From contig CM066989.1 in assembly GCA_033977485.1 (NCBI GenBank), positions 33,457,095-33,521,094 on the forward strand: DNA of 64,000 nt, in the 5' to 3' direction. Position numbers and translations under genes: made by a program. This DNA comes from Hydrangea macrophylla. Its lineage: Eukaryota; Streptophyta; Magnoliopsida; Cornales; Hydrangeaceae. Shown here in pieces: positions 22,861-34,711 of the stretch; the first letter of the stretch is position 1, and each line of letters opens with the position of its first letter. The notes beneath the pieces are model-generated. The model saw only the letters and a list, made by a program, of their open reading frames with translations. It did no database searches and had not been told where the DNA came from.

Positions 22861-23722
22861 TGTGTGAGTTCTTGTGTGAGGTGTATGAGATATGTGGATG
22901 GGTATAACATGTAAGCAGGTTAGTACATGTGGAATAATAGATAAAATATGATAAAATAATGCAGAAAGTGTAGTAGAATAATAATGTATAAAAATGCAGT
23001 AGAGAAATGGGAGTCGGAGAGTACGTGGCTCGAGTGAGAACCAGGGTAGCCCCAAATGAGAGAGAGAGAGAAAGCAGTAAAGGGTTCGGTTCTTGGGTGG
23101 AGACTGGGTGTACGGAGGGGAGCTTTTATGAAACTAGGGGGTAGAGGCAGGTTGAGTAATGAATGAGGGTTGTTATTGGGGATTTGGAGAAGACGATGAA
23201 TGCCTTAAGTCTTACAGTCGAAGCTAAGACTGGGTTAGAGCTTAAGATCCAGGTTAGGCTTGGGTTGTTGGATGTATTGAATGAGGTGGGTATTTATACA
23301 GAGTTTGTGAGGTTCTTGGTATAGCTAGAGGTAGCTGAGTTGGCATCTTCGGAGTGGTTTGTTTGTTTGAGGTAATTGGGGTCATTAAATGGGGATGTGG
23401 ACGAGGCCGTGTATTGTAGTATTGTCATCTGATGGTGAACTAGTGCCATTGGTTGGTCAAAGGGAGCAAAGGGGGAGAAATACTATTGGTGCAGAAGATG
23501 CAGCGAGGGAAGGGGGGGGGGGAACCGAGGTTCTCTTATTGGTTCTAAGGTTTAAACGGTGGGAAACATCAAGGCTTTTCTATTGGTTTGGAAAGATGTG
23601 TTGTCACTTGGAGTGACGACTCAAAATTGTGTAGCGATGGTTTTCATTGGTGCAGAAGGTTAAGCATTGGGGTTATTTGAGGTCATGGTATGGGCTTGCA
23701 GAACACTCAGCAACGTTGAAGC
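22861..23722 (-). repeat. Probable old LTR remnant, first segment
   Basis: Starts TGTGTGAG next to a primer-site-like sequence and has no coding potential. A G run is at 23510-23522. Removing E4 joins it to 43381-43966, then (removing the solo LTR and E5) to 47223-47326 and 57485 onward, which would give an LTR of at least 1.6 kb. The far end is not identified. The last five bases (GAAGC, 23718-23722) are the E4 target duplication. Confidence 0.4.
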
Positions 23723-23762
23723 TATAACACCCACATTTGTGTTATTGCATTTCATTGCATTG
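23723..23762 (+). repeat. E4 5' LTR, first 40 bases
   Basis: Matches 41651-41690 of the 3' LTR up to the E6 insertion. The last five bases, CATTG, are the E6 target duplication. Confidence 0.88.
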
Positions 23763-23954
23763 TGTTGGAATTAAGGAATAATTAGGGGTTTTTTTATTCT
23801 GTCTATTTTAGGTCATGTTGACCATTCCTTTTCTATATTATTCTCATTTATTGTCTTTATTTTCTTTCCTTTTCTTTTCCTCATTGTAAATATATATATA
23901 TATATATATACATGATCAATGAATGAAAGGATTAAGCCTTTATCAAAACCTATT
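23763..23954 (+). repeat. E6 5' LTR
   Basis: TGTTGGAATT ... AAAACCTATT, 192 bp, with a TA run near 23890-23912. It ends directly at the primer site. Confidence 0.88.
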
Positions 23955-23966
23955 TGGTATCAGAGC
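23955..23966 (+). promoter_or_regulatory. E6 primer-binding site, tRNA-iMet type
   Basis: TGGTATCAGAGC directly follows the LTR. It is complementary to the 3' end of plant initiator tRNA-Met. Confidence 0.9.
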
Positions 23967-24328
23967 CACTACTGTACCAGCCACCACCTACGCCACCACC
24001 CACTACCCGACTACAACCCTACACACTTGCCATAACCACCATCCCCAGCGGCGACCCCTCCCTGCCCTCCTTCCCTCTCGGCGCACCACCCTCTTCTCCC
24101 AGTGCCTCTCCGGCGCACCACCAGGCCACTCCAGGCCTCTCCGCAGCCTGTTCGGCTGCCCGTCTGCCCCCGTGGGCTCTTCTTTGATGTATTAGGAGCC
24201 TTCAGTGCTCTCTGTCTTCTTGTCAGGTAACCGTGTCTCTGGTTACCCTTGTCTAGTCTGCCGCTGTCTACCGGCCATCAGGTTCCTCCATCTCTTTCTC
24301 CTTGAAGTGTTTTTTAGTCACTACCTTC

Positions 24329-25380
24329 ATGGGTGATCATTCAAAGTCCGTCACCACTACTACTATTACTACCCCTGTTCGTCTGGATTCTTCTCTTTCT
24401 CATTTGACTCCCGGTCATCGGGTTACTAGTGTTGTATTGAATGGGAAAAATTTTCATGCTTGGTCCAATTCCCTTCGTCTCTATCTTGGAGGCAAACGGA
24501 AAATTGGTTGGTTACTCGGTAAAGAACCCGAACCCGCAAAAACTGATGTGAAGTATGATGAGTGGTTTTCTGACAACTGTATTATTTTGGGGTGGATGTT
24601 TAATTCAATGGAGGAGCCGATATATCACATGTTCATGTATCATAATACCGTCCATGGGCTTTGGACTGCTTTACAGAAGATGTATGCCCATGCCCATTTT
24701 GATTCGCGTGTCTTTGAGCTTTACCAGGACATCTCCCATGCCTCTCGGCTGCTCTGGGACATTCTGTTTCCGACTTCTTTAGCTATTTGCAGACCCGGTG
24801 GGAGGAGTTATCCCAATATGAACCCATCAGTGATTTGCCTAATGATGGTGATGTTGAGGTCAAACGTCTCGATCGTCGACATACCTACCAATTTTTTATG
24901 GGCCTAAAACCCGAGTTCGAGGCCTTGTGTACCCAGATTCTAAATACTGTTCCTATGCCCTCTTTATTTGAGGCTTTTGCTATTGTTGAGGGTGACGAGT
25001 GTCGTCGTCGCATTCTAGCACCGCCGACTGTGCCTGCCCCTCCAGTCTCTGATCAGATGGCTTTTGCTGCTCGCTCGGGCCCACGCCCTCCTTTTGGTAC
25101 TTCAGGACCTCATCCTCCTAGTGGTGCTCCCTCAAGTCCTCGTCCCACTAGCAATCGTCCATATTGCCAGCACTGTCGTGTGCTTGGTCACACTATTGAT
25201 CGTTGTTTTGACCTTCATCCTGAGTTAAAGAAGCAATATAATAAGACTCGTGGTGTTGGTCGTGGTAGGGGTGCTCCTCGTATTGGAGCCGTTGCTGAAA
25301 TGATTCCACCTTCACCAGATTATATTGAGCTTCAGTCCCAAATTGCCCAGCTGCAGTCACATTTGGGCCTTTGCAATACA
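24329..25380 (+). pseudogene. E6 copia gag, frameshifted
   Basis: The ATG at 24329 opens a copia gag with a Trp-containing N-terminal region (LNGKNFHAWSNSLRLYL) and capsid helices. The frame shifts at about 24770-24787 and continues to a CX2CX4HX4C knuckle at about 25168-25205 and a Gln-rich end. Coding similarity stops at about 25380, where the sequence switches to the reverse strand of integrase. A start at 24302 would need a non-ATG codon. Confidence 0.85.
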
Positions 25381-25382
25381 CT

Positions 25383-25876
25383 CCCCCTTGGTATCAGAGC
25401 GAATATTACGCAAAACAGTATGATATTGAGTTTTAACCATTTGTAAAAAATTTCTAAAGTGAGAAAAAACTTCAGACTTTTTTTCAAAAGATAAACCCAA
25501 GTACAACGGGTGTAATCATCAAAAATTGTGACATAATATCTGTGTTGGGACAAAGACATGATAGGGGAGGGACCCCATACATCATAATGAATAAGATCGA
25601 AAGCACTAGGTGTTCAGTGCATGCGGGGTATGTAGGAAGTGCGTGTATGTTTTGACAATTCACAAACCACACACTTGAAATTATAATCTTTGCAAGCTTT
25701 ATTTAATGGTCGAAATAACCAACACAAATACTGAAAATTGGCATGTCCTAAACGGGCATGCCACAAATCCAAAGTTTTAAGAGAAAAAAATAAGTATTCG
25801 AATCTGGCAATACAGAATTATTGGAAATAGAAGAAACAGTAGCTTGCAGGCTGGAAGAGGACACCCTGGTTGAAGG
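25383..25876 (-). pseudogene. Inverted copia GAG-pre-integrase and integrase fragment
   Basis: The minus strand, read from about 25870, gives a pre-integrase zinc-finger region (LWHARLGHANFQYL), then CVVCELSKHTRTSY, and the integrase start YYVTIFDDYTRCTWVYLLKK (near 25540). It ends near the first catalytic region. Stops are present. The likeliest reading is that E6's own integrase segment was inverted, because E6 lacks one in the forward strand. A separate nested fragment is the alternative. Confidence 0.75.
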
Positions 25877-26325
25877 GGGCACCCACATTATATTGGACTG
25901 GATCTAGAGAGGGCTGACTTGGACGCCAAATAATGGGCTTTTGGAGTCCCAAGCCTTATAGGTTTTATGTGCCTATATATATGCATATATATCACATGGA
26001 GAAAAAAAAAAGGAGCAAAATAATTTCAGCAGCCCCTCTCTCTCTCTCACGTTAGTCTCTCTCTCTATATATATACATGGTTTCTCTCTCTAGCTAATCA
26101 CCAAGGAGCGTGGGATTTAGAACGTGGTATCATCAGGGATTGCTCAAGAAGCCGTCTTCTACGACCTATGTGGAGCACAAGAGGGTACACGGAGGCAACA
26201 TAGAGCAGCAGTTCGTGGGTGAAGACGCCGGGCTCATAACAACACCGTTCGGCGATCCGTCGGATTATTCCGCTAGGTAAGTGACCTAAACCCGACTCGT
26301 ATGCTTGTATGCATATTTATTAACA
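25877..26325 (+). repeat. E7 5' LTR remnant
   Basis: Lacks the first bases (TGTAAGAAATATGTGGGCC) seen in the 3' copy, and ends TTAACA just before the primer site. It contains CT-rich tracts around 26035-26090. Confidence 0.65.
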
Positions 26326-26326
26326 T

Positions 26327-26339
26327 TGGTATCAGAGCC
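26327..26339 (+). promoter_or_regulatory. E7 primer-binding site, tRNA-iMet type
   Basis: TGGTATCAGAGCC, one base after the LTR end. Confidence 0.85.
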
Positions 26340-29300
26340 TGTAGGTGTTGATTCGCCCGTAAATCTGCCCAAACCGAATCTGCCATTGTTGTGTTTTCAA
26401 GCTTTTATTAAAAACTTTGAAATTTTTGATTTTCAAGTGGGTCTAGTACCAAACTCCAATGTGGGTCCGATTTTTCTACATGGTTGTGTCCCATATGGTC
26501 CCTAGAGTCCCTCCATAAAGTCTCATGGCCTGGTTATCTCAAACGAGTGAGATATTGCAAACCCTAATTTTCTGGGTCTATAAAATCAAGATTTTTGCAG
26601 AAACTTTATGCCATTTTTGGGAACATTTATCATGTTCAATGTTCCTATTTTATATCATATTTTGAATTTATGCCATAAGGGCTTTCAAACCGTATTTTAC
26701 ATGAAGGTTTTGGATCAAAATCAGAGAAGATATGGGTTTACGATCACGGCATCGTGCAGCCGTGGCTATGGCATTCTTTCTTCTCGCTGAAGAAGACAAA
26801 CCAGGAATCTATGTGCATGGACCACTCACCCTTGTAGCGCGTGGGTCCCACGCCCATACACATAGCCAAGTTTGGCTCAAGTGAAGTGGTTCATGTAATG
26901 ATTATACTGACTATTTTTTTTTTTTGCCCTTGTTTGGCTATTGGACAAAATGAGTTATTGTTTTTACTTTTTAGCAAAAGCCACAAGGCTCACAATGGGT
27001 AGGTCAGGCACATGGATCAGTAATAAAACAAAGCTTTTAAATTTTTAATAGTTTAAATATGTTTTAATTGCTTTAATATTCCGGAAAAATGTGGAAAATT
27101 TATTTTTTAATTTTTCCTATGTTAAGGACACTATGTGGGACCAGAAATAATTTTGTGGTAAATTATTTCATTGACTTTTGGTATTTTAGTGCATAAAATA
27201 TATGGTTTTAATTGCTTAAAATATCCAAAAAATGAATATTAATTTTTGATATTAATATATAGTGTCTAGTACACTGTAAGGGACTCTAAGATAATTTTTG
27301 TGTAAATTATCATGTATTTATGGTATTTTAGAGCATATAATTAATGTTTATGGACGTTTATTTAATTGCTTAAAATAGCCAAAATACACTATTAATTTTT
27401 GTAATTAATATGGGACATAAGGGACACTGTTTTAGGACCATGTAAAATTTTGTGGAACCCACAGGTAATTTTTGTTAAATTATCTCAATCATATTAATAT
27501 TTTAGAGCATATAATTGTGTGTTTTTGTACACATATTAAATTGCTTAAAATATTTTTATTGATTATTAGTTCAGAGAATTAACATAATGTGTTTAGAACA
27601 CTAGTGGTAGCTTGAGAAAATTATTTTAGTATATTTTCTCGCTCTTTGGGACGTATTTTAGAGCATATATGTTGTGTTGAGTATGCAATATTAATTGCTT
27701 AAAAGATAACCAATTAAAGTTGTTAATTCTTGAATTTAATGTCTAGTGTGTTTTGTACACTGATTGGAGACTTGAGAAAATTTTATGAATTATCTCATTT
27801 TTGTGTTTTGGTATTTTAGAGCATAAAATTTATGCTTTTGGGCATTTATTTAATTGCTTAAAATAGCCAAAATAGATTATTAATTTTTTAAATTAATATG
27901 GGGTGTTTGGAACACCATATTAGACCACTGAAAATCTTTGGAGAACAAATTCTTGAAATTTTTTTATTTTTAGGAATTTTGTTGCTCATAGTTAATTTTA
28001 TTTAACTAATATCAATTTATTATGTTAAATTGATTCAAAAATGTTTTTGGGCCTTGGTGAAATTCCGGACATTTTTATTTATAATGAAAATTTTGTTTTT
28101 CAATTAATTAAATTTTCCATAAGGTTTTAAATTAATTGTTAATTTAAATGGCCCTTAATAAATTGGTTTTAAATTATGTTTTAAGACCTAAAAATAGGTT
28201 TAAATTAATGAAAAATCCAGGATTTTTTCATTGATTTTATTTAGCTTGTGGGAGCTATTCGGACTGTGCAATAATCTTTTTATTGCACATTTTATTTTTT
28301 AAGAGGCTCGTTGCATTGTTGGTCACGTTTAATTACTGTTGTTTGTGATTGGTTGACCCTATGACCTCTAATTCCTGCTCCTTAAATGGAGTGATGGATG
28401 AGTCCATTCATTTTATAATAAGACCACATGAGTGCTTGATGTGTGTGATTAATACATTTTAATCTGGCTTAAATGAATGGACAATAATTGACAATTTATA
28501 GAGCTTGTGTCCTCACGATATATGTTTAAGGCTGTTCTTGTATATGTTTATGAACAAAGCATCCCTATTTTTTATGGGCTATAAATGTAATGTGAGGACG
28601 AGGGTTTTATTTCTTGTATTGGAAAAGCCTACTTGTAAAGGGATGGTTTTCTTTGTTCATAAATCATACACTTGAATTACCTTAACATGAGCTTTGAATT
28701 GTTAATTCGGACTCACATGGGGGCCCATGCGCACTTTTGTTGTATGGCGCACTTTATATCATGTGGATGATCTTAGATAGGTAATTGTACCATCTAATTG
28801 ATGTTTGTTTAGAAAAATCAATTATAAAAGGTTTTTCTTGATTTACAAAATTAAGATTTGATTAATGAGCAATAGCGAATTTTTTGGTCTTAAATTGTAG
28901 AAAAGGGAAAACTCATTTGTAATTGGATTTTAAAACAAACCTTATGAAATGTGCAAATAATAATGTCAATCTCTTGCGCATGTTCTCAAATATTATTTTC
29001 AATTTTTTTGGATTCACAAAAACAAATGTTTTCCAAACCACACTTTGTTGATCTTTATAAAAGTAACAAGTTTAAAAGGGACTAATTTTTGGTAATATGG
29101 CACTACAAAGTAACACACCGATAGAATGAGTAAGAGCTTATGGGCTTTAGTCTTATTCTAAGGTCCAACCCATTAAACCGAATAATGGGCCTCCGACCCA
29201 ATTTCATTATAACCTTAATAGCCTATAATATTTGGCTCGAGAAGGATCATAGCACGTGCTTTGTGATAAGCAGCATGCACCATGATCTTGTTGGGAAGTA

Positions 29301-30029
29301 TATGTACTACCCAATAGCCAAAGTATTATGAGATCAGCTCAAATTTGTTTTCGATGGCACATTAACTACTAGATTAAGCATCTAGTTATGAAGTTCGAGA
29401 AAGTAAAGGAAACGTTCCAAGTACACGATGACTGGACATCTAAGGTCGATGACAGGTATGATTCGTGATTTTAGAATACTCGGAACATCTTTACTGGAGA
29501 ACTGCAGTTTCGGGCTATGATTAGTTCTTTGCTTGATTCGCGGGTTCATAGAAAACAAATCATGATCCACAACGGAAATGTTAAATTTTAGGTTTTTGAC
29601 ATTTTTCGACATGTTGAGCTGAATACGGAGCGCCAAAAGGTAAGGCGAACCGTATAGTTACACTCTTGACCACGACTTCCATAAGTGGAAGTAAGCGCAA
29701 GGCCAGTGGGCCTAAACGCAATGGTAAGGGTAAACCCGCCTAGAGGCAGGATGGGGCTAGCAAGTTTGCACCCAAGGCTAATAAGGTAAAAGAGCGCAAT
29801 CGAGGGCGTTTTCCAGTTTGGTGGTAATAGGATGGATATCTTTGGATGGTAGTGTTACTAGGACATGGTTATCTAGGGATAACTGCTTAAGAATTGTTTT
29901 CATAAATTCTGGTTTCCTCTGTTATTCATTTATTCTGAGACATGACATGCTAGACTTGAACGCATAGGATGTGATAAGATGACCTGATTAGCTTGAGAAG
30001 CCCTTTTTTTTTTGCCCACTCGCTAAGGT
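26340..30029 (+). other. E7 leader and unrecognisable gag region
   Basis: Mostly AT-rich without an open frame. An array of diverged repeats covers 27030-27950. A Lys/Arg/Gly-rich remnant near 29690-29810 may be the basic C-terminus of gag, but no capsid region is recognisable. Confidence 0.55.
27030..27950. repeat. E7 AT-rich tandem array, about 140-180 bp units
   Basis: Six diverged units, each with TATTTTAGAGCATA followed by TTAATTGCTTAAAATA. TATTTTAG(A/T)GCATA occurs near 27183, 27324, 27499, 27652 and 27812; the first unit has only the second half (near 27055). Confidence 0.8.
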
Positions 30030-30600
30030 TGACCTACCTATGTGTGAGTCTTGCTTAGTTGGCAAAGCATGCCGAAAGCCTTTTAGAGAGGCTATTAGAG
30101 CTACTCAAGCATTAGAGCTAGTTCACTTAAATATCTGTGGACCTATGGTTGTAAAGGCACGTCATGGCGCCTCTTATTTTCTCACTTTTATAGATGATTT
30201 CGCACGATGTGAGGATCGCGAGTATTTATCTAATCAGTTCTGGGAACTATGTGAGGAAAAAGGAGAAACACAGACAACTTTCTGTTCCGGAAACTCCGCA
30301 ACAATATGGTGTTGCGGAAAGAAGGAATAGGACATTCCTAGATATGGCTAGGACTATGATGGCGCAAGTCAACCTCCCAATGTTGTTTTGGGAGGATGTA
30401 CTCTTGATTTCTGCCTACATACTAGAGTGCCTCTTCTCAGTCAGTTCCTTTTACCCCCTTATGAGCTATGGAAAGGCGAAAAGCTCTTTTTGGAGCATTT
30501 GTGCCCGTAGAGCTCAGGAGGTCATGTTCACTATACCTCGCATAAGTGCAAGAAACTATGCTCCAAAGCTAGAAAGCTTACCTTTATAAGGTATTCTAAT
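30030..30600 (+). pseudogene. E7 copia integrase, broken
   Basis: Contains the pre-integrase CESCLVGKACRKPF region (about 30040), an integrase start (ELVHLNICGP...FLTFIDDFAR, 30110-30210) and, in a shifted frame, PETPQQYGVAERRNRT with the catalytic Glu region (about 30285-30335). The segment with the middle catalytic Asp appears deleted. Stops and frameshifts follow. Confidence 0.82.
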
Positions 30601-31064
30601 AGCTCGACAGCCTATGTTACGTATAATGAACAAATGGGTATAGGAATGACAGCAATGGTGCCACATGATATTGAGAATGACTTCTCAGATTTGTATTACT
30701 AAGAGATATCTTGACATCTATGAGTTGGAGGATGTTGAAGACAACATACCATCTTTAAGTGAGGGTGGGAAAATTGAGAATCCACATCCAGTAATCGCTG
30801 TAAAATGGTACTAGTCTCCAGCCGAGTGGGAGTACACCGCTAGACGCTAGTGGGAGTGTACCAGATAGTGGGAGTGCACCACTAGGCACTCAAGATTCTC
30901 AGGTAGTACACTGTATGGTGATTAGAAAAGAGTTCCCTATCGCTATTTTGAAATTGAGGAAGACATTTTCATATGTGTGCAAATGTGTGCACAAGTGGAT
31001 GAGGATGAGCCTGCTTCTTTTGTTGAAGCATTTTTCTTCGTCTGCTGAATCTGAGTAGATAGTT

Positions 31065-32260
31065 ACTATGCCAGATGAGATGAGCTCTATGGACGCAAAT
31101 AAAGTCTGGGAGTTAGTTGACATTCCGCCTGTGCGTAAGATTATTGGAGACAAGTATGTTTTCAAAATCTAACACAAGGCAGATGGTTCAATTGACCAAT
31201 ATTAGGCGCGCCTTGTGGCGATAGTTTGTACCCAGCGAGGGCATAGACCATGGAAATATGTTCTCCTAAAGGGTGAGATCTGACTCCATTCACATTATCC
31301 TAGCAATTGTCGCATATTTAGTTTTTGAACCTTTTTTAGTTGGATGTTTAAACTGCTCTTTTTTTAATGGAGAACAAGACGACGAGATAAATATGGACCA
31401 TCCCATTGGTGTTGTGACCAAAGGGAATGAGCGCAAAAATGTGCTGTCTCAAACGATCTATTTATTATCTCAAATTAACAATCGTCTAGGTAGTGGTACA
31501 ATGTGTGTACATTAAATGGCCCAAGGAAAGTGTTCTAATTCTTTATATGTTGATGACGTCTTTTTAGCTGGGAATGTGATGAGTTCCATTGTCACCACTT
31601 GAGAGTGGTTGTCCTCTCAGTTTGAGATTGAGGACATGGGTGATCCAACTATGTGTTGGAAGTTTAGACTGTGAGATATTGTTCTCAGAAGCTCCTCTGT
31701 TTGTCTCGAGGGACTTACAAGATGTAGGTTCTTGAACGTTTTCACATGAAAAACTAAAAACCCATAGACATCCCATCTTTTGGGGACTCTCCTCGACCTT
31801 AGATCAATGTCTTAAGAATAATGAGAAGAGGAAACAAATGTCTAGTTTGCCATATGCGTCCGCAATAAGGAATCTGAAGTATGCTAATGTGTGTACTCGG
31901 TCAGATGTCTGCTATGCAGTTGGTTTAATTAGTTGTTGCCGTAGCAACCATGGTCCTGTCACTAGAGAGTAGTGAAGAGTATCTTGCGATATGTTCGCAG
32001 GAGTACCGTGGACCTTGCCTTATGCTGTCCGCAATGGAAGCATAATATGTGGTGTGCTCTGTAGCTGTTAGAGAAGTTGTTTTGGTTGAAGAGTTTTTTC
32101 AGTGGCTAGGCTCTTTATCTCATAGTGATGAGGTTGTGCTCATCGAAGGTGATAGCACGTAAGCATGAGCATATGCAAAAGATTTTAAACGCCATTCTAG
32201 CACATGTCACATTTGAGATGTGTTTTGCGCAAAAGGGAAGTTGTCTTAAGGCACATCTCC
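31065..32260 (+). pseudogene. E7 copia reverse transcriptase and RNase H, broken
   Basis: An RT start with VWELVDIPP near 31105 is followed by many stops. The YVDD catalytic motif is at 31546-31557, followed by LAGN. Diverged RNase H traces run to about 32260. Frames change repeatedly. The family is clear but the clade is not. Confidence 0.78.
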
Positions 32261-33493
32261 ATTGGGGGATTTGATGTGCTTAGACATTTTATTGTGGTAT
32301 TGACATTATTATTCAAGTTTTATTATCAGTTAATAATAAACTAATTGGTTTCCATACATATATGTTTGTTATATGAATGGAATGAATGCACATTTCTTAT
32401 AGGTCACCGGGCTTGAATCGACCTGCTCACATGGGTGATTCACCTTGGCGCTGAGATAGCGAACTAGGACATGTGTGTCCATGGCGCTTAGATGGCGAGC
32501 AAGATGAGACATTTGTGTTCATGGCGCTTAGATAGCTAGCTAGGACATGTGTGTCCATAGCGCTTAGAAAGCGAACTTGAACACTTATATCTACGCAGTA
32601 TAAGAACAGCGAGCTAGATATAAACCCTCTTATTTCTATATGTCGCCTTAGATGGATCTAAGATGAGACCTTTATACTTGGTCGAACATAGAGAAATCCC
32701 ACGACTCTATGTAGCCTGTTTATAGCCGAATGTGAGTTTTCAGACGGGCGCTAAGAGGAGCGACTGTGCTGGGAGACTAAGGTTAGACGTTTTGTGTAAC
32801 GTCTAGACTGAGATTCGTATGGCATTTCTTGTTTTTCCAAACATAGAGTGACATGCCCATTTTTATGGAAGAACGCCATAGCATACATTTCATACTGTAT
32901 ATGCTTTTGTGATCGATTATGGAGCATCGAATGGATTCCTCTTCATTGCTGTGTGAGCAATGTAGTATATCCAAGACATTGGTTATCCTACAAACTGGTT
33001 GCCTTCATGACTTGAGACTATGTCATGAAGAGGACGCTTGATGACAGCTACTTTAGCATGCTATCCTAGGACGATGAGACAATTCCGTTCTATGGGGCGT
33101 GTCTGGGCAAGCGATCAAGTTAGTCGGATTGACATGTGGGCTCAGGGAAGACCATTCAATAACACACCATGTTTTTGTGACTCATTAGCAGGCATGCGAC
33201 AATCGTAATTTGTTACTGATATGTCATGAGTACATTACATTGAGGTGGTGCAGCACTTCTTTTCACCAAGGGATTGAGAATGCTGTGTCCGATGTGGTTG
33301 AATCGTCTAAGGCATACACGAGAAGCCTCCGAGTGATGTGCCTTGCTGGTTATGGTGATGATTTGACATTACACTCCTGTCGCTGTACTTTCTTTTCGTA
33401 AGGTAGCACGTTCTATTTCCCTGTATGAAGAGATGAGAAGTTCTATTTTGAGAGATTGGTTTTAGTACTAGCCCTATGTGGGTGAGTGGGAGA
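32261..33493 (+). other. E7 3' non-coding region
   Basis: No coding region is recognised. Contains the short tandem repeat at 32440-32600 and ends in the purine-rich tract before the 3' LTR. Confidence 0.55.
32440..32600. repeat. E7 tandem repeat GACATGTGTGTCCATGGCGCTTAG
   Basis: Four diverged units of about 35-55 bp with ACATGTGTGTCCAT and GGCGCTTAGA-N-GCGA words; the GGCGCTTAGATGGCGAGC part is weakly self-complementary. Confidence 0.75.
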
Positions 33494-33612
33494 TGTAAGA
33501 AATATGTGGGCCATACGGGCACCCACATGCATTGGACCGGGTCCAATGGGCCATGGCTCTTGGAGCCCTAGGGTTTGGATATTATGTGTGTGTATATATA
33601 TATGATATAAAC
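33494..33612 (+). repeat. E7 3' LTR, truncated to about 120 bp
   Basis: Starts TGTAAGAAATATGTGGGCC after the purine tract and matches the 5' remnant for about 100 bp. E6 RT sequence resumes at about 33626, so most of this LTR was deleted. Confidence 0.65.
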
Positions 33613-33625
33613 ACAACATATTATG

Positions 33626-34521
33626 ATCTCGGGACGTCATTTGATGTTAAGGATTTGGGGTCTCTAAGGTATTTTCTTGGTATTGAAGTAGCTCGGTCTC
33701 GCCAGGGTATCTCCTTATCCCAGCGAAAGTATGCTCTTGACCTTCTTCAAGATACAGGTATGCTTGGGTGTAGACCAGCATCCTCTCCTATGGATCCAAA
33801 CCTCAAATTGTCTGCTGAGTTAGGTGAACTGCTACCGGATCCCTCGGTATATCAGCGTCTTGTAGGTCATCTCATCTATTTGACGAATACAAGACCGGAT
33901 CTAACTTTTGCCGTTAGTGTTGTAAGCCAGTTTATGCATTCACCCCGCTCTTCTCACTTGGATGATGTGTATCATATTCTCCGCTATCTTAAGAGTTGTC
34001 CTGGTCTTGGTTTGTTCTTCAAAGCAGGAGCACAGTCAGGTCTCTCCTGTTTTACAGATGCTGATTATGCGGGCTCAAAAAGTGATAGACGATCTACTTC
34101 TGGGTTGTGTATTTTTTATGGTAATCATCTCATATCTTGGAAAAGTAAGACACAGGCTGTTGTCTCGCGTTCTTCCGCTGAAGCTGAGTATCGTGCCATG
34201 GCTCTGGGGGCATGTGAAATTCTCTGGCTTCGCTCTGTCCTTGAGGAATTGTGTTTCCCTATGAAGGAATCATCGTCGTTGTTCTGTGATAATAAGTCTG
34301 CTATTATGTTATCATCAGATTCTGTCCTTCATGAGAGAACCAAACATATTGAAGTCGATATTCACTTTATTCGTGAAAAAGTGAAATCAGGTGTCATTAC
34401 CCCAATGTTTGTGTCCTCACGAGACCAAACTGCTGATATGTTCACTAAGTCTGATGGTCCTGGTCTACTTCAGCCCTCTCTTCGCAAGCTTGGGCTCGTC
34501 GATATCTTCGCCCCAGCTTGA
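33626..34521 (+). pseudogene. E6 reverse transcriptase C-terminal half and RNase H
   Basis: An open frame of about 298 codons starts at the RT block [19 protein letters not shown]. It runs through the RNase H domain, including [19 protein letters not shown] and [11 protein letters not shown], and ends IFAPA-stop as in many copia polyproteins. The catalytic RT part (with the YVDD-type motif), integrase and protease are absent upstream. The frame itself is undamaged, consistent with a young insertion. Upstream codons to 33532 belong to E7 LTR. Confidence 0.88.
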
Positions 34522-34527
34522 GGGGGG
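34519..34527 (+). promoter_or_regulatory. E6 polypurine tract
   Basis: TGAGGGGGG lies immediately before the 3' LTR; the RNase H stop codon overlaps its start. Confidence 0.8.
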
Positions 34528-34711
34528 TGTTGGAATTAAGGAATAATTAGGGGTTTTTTTATTCTGTCTATTTTAGGTCATGTTGACCATTCCTTTTCCA
34601 TATTATTCTCATTTATTGTCTTTATTTTCTTTCCTTTTCTTTTCCTCATTGTAAATATATATATATACATGATCAATGAATGAAAGGATTAAGCCTTTAT
34701 CAAAACCTATT
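34528..34711 (+). repeat. E6 3' LTR
   Basis: 184 bp. Differs from the 5' copy by one base and a TA run shorter by 8 bases. Ends TATT followed by the CATTG duplication. Confidence 0.88.

Larger units (their letters stand above)
25877..33612 (+). mobile_element. E7, decayed Ty1/copia element
   Basis: Lies inside E6. A 5' LTR remnant (25877-26325) shares GGCACCCACAT...TTGGAC with a truncated 3' LTR (33494-33612). A tRNA-iMet-type primer site follows the first, and a purine-rich tract (GTGAGTGGGAGA) precedes the second. The interior has broken integrase and RT-RNase H. Both outer borders are damaged and no target duplication was found, so the limits are approximate. Confidence 0.75.
23763..34711 (+). 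mobile_element. E6, Ty1/copia element with rearranged interior
   Basis: Inserted in the E4 5' LTR with CATTG on both sides (23758-23762, 34712-34716). LTRs of 192 and 184 bp differ by one base and by AT-repeat length. Order: 5' LTR, tRNA-iMet primer site, gag, inverted integrase segment, nested E7, RT C-terminal half plus RNase H, polypurine tract, 3' LTR. Protease and the start of RT are missing. The near-identical LTRs point to recent insertion, yet the interior is heavily rearranged. Confidence 0.88.

Noticed and set aside
24302..24328. Earlier start for the E6 gag
   Set aside because: It needs a TTG start; the ATG at 24329 is in frame and begins the conserved gag sequence.
25388..25400. 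TGGTATCAGAGC that looks like a tRNA-iMet primer-binding site
   Set aside because: It is the reverse complement of integrase coding for the IRSDT block in the inverted segment; there is no LTR end next to it.
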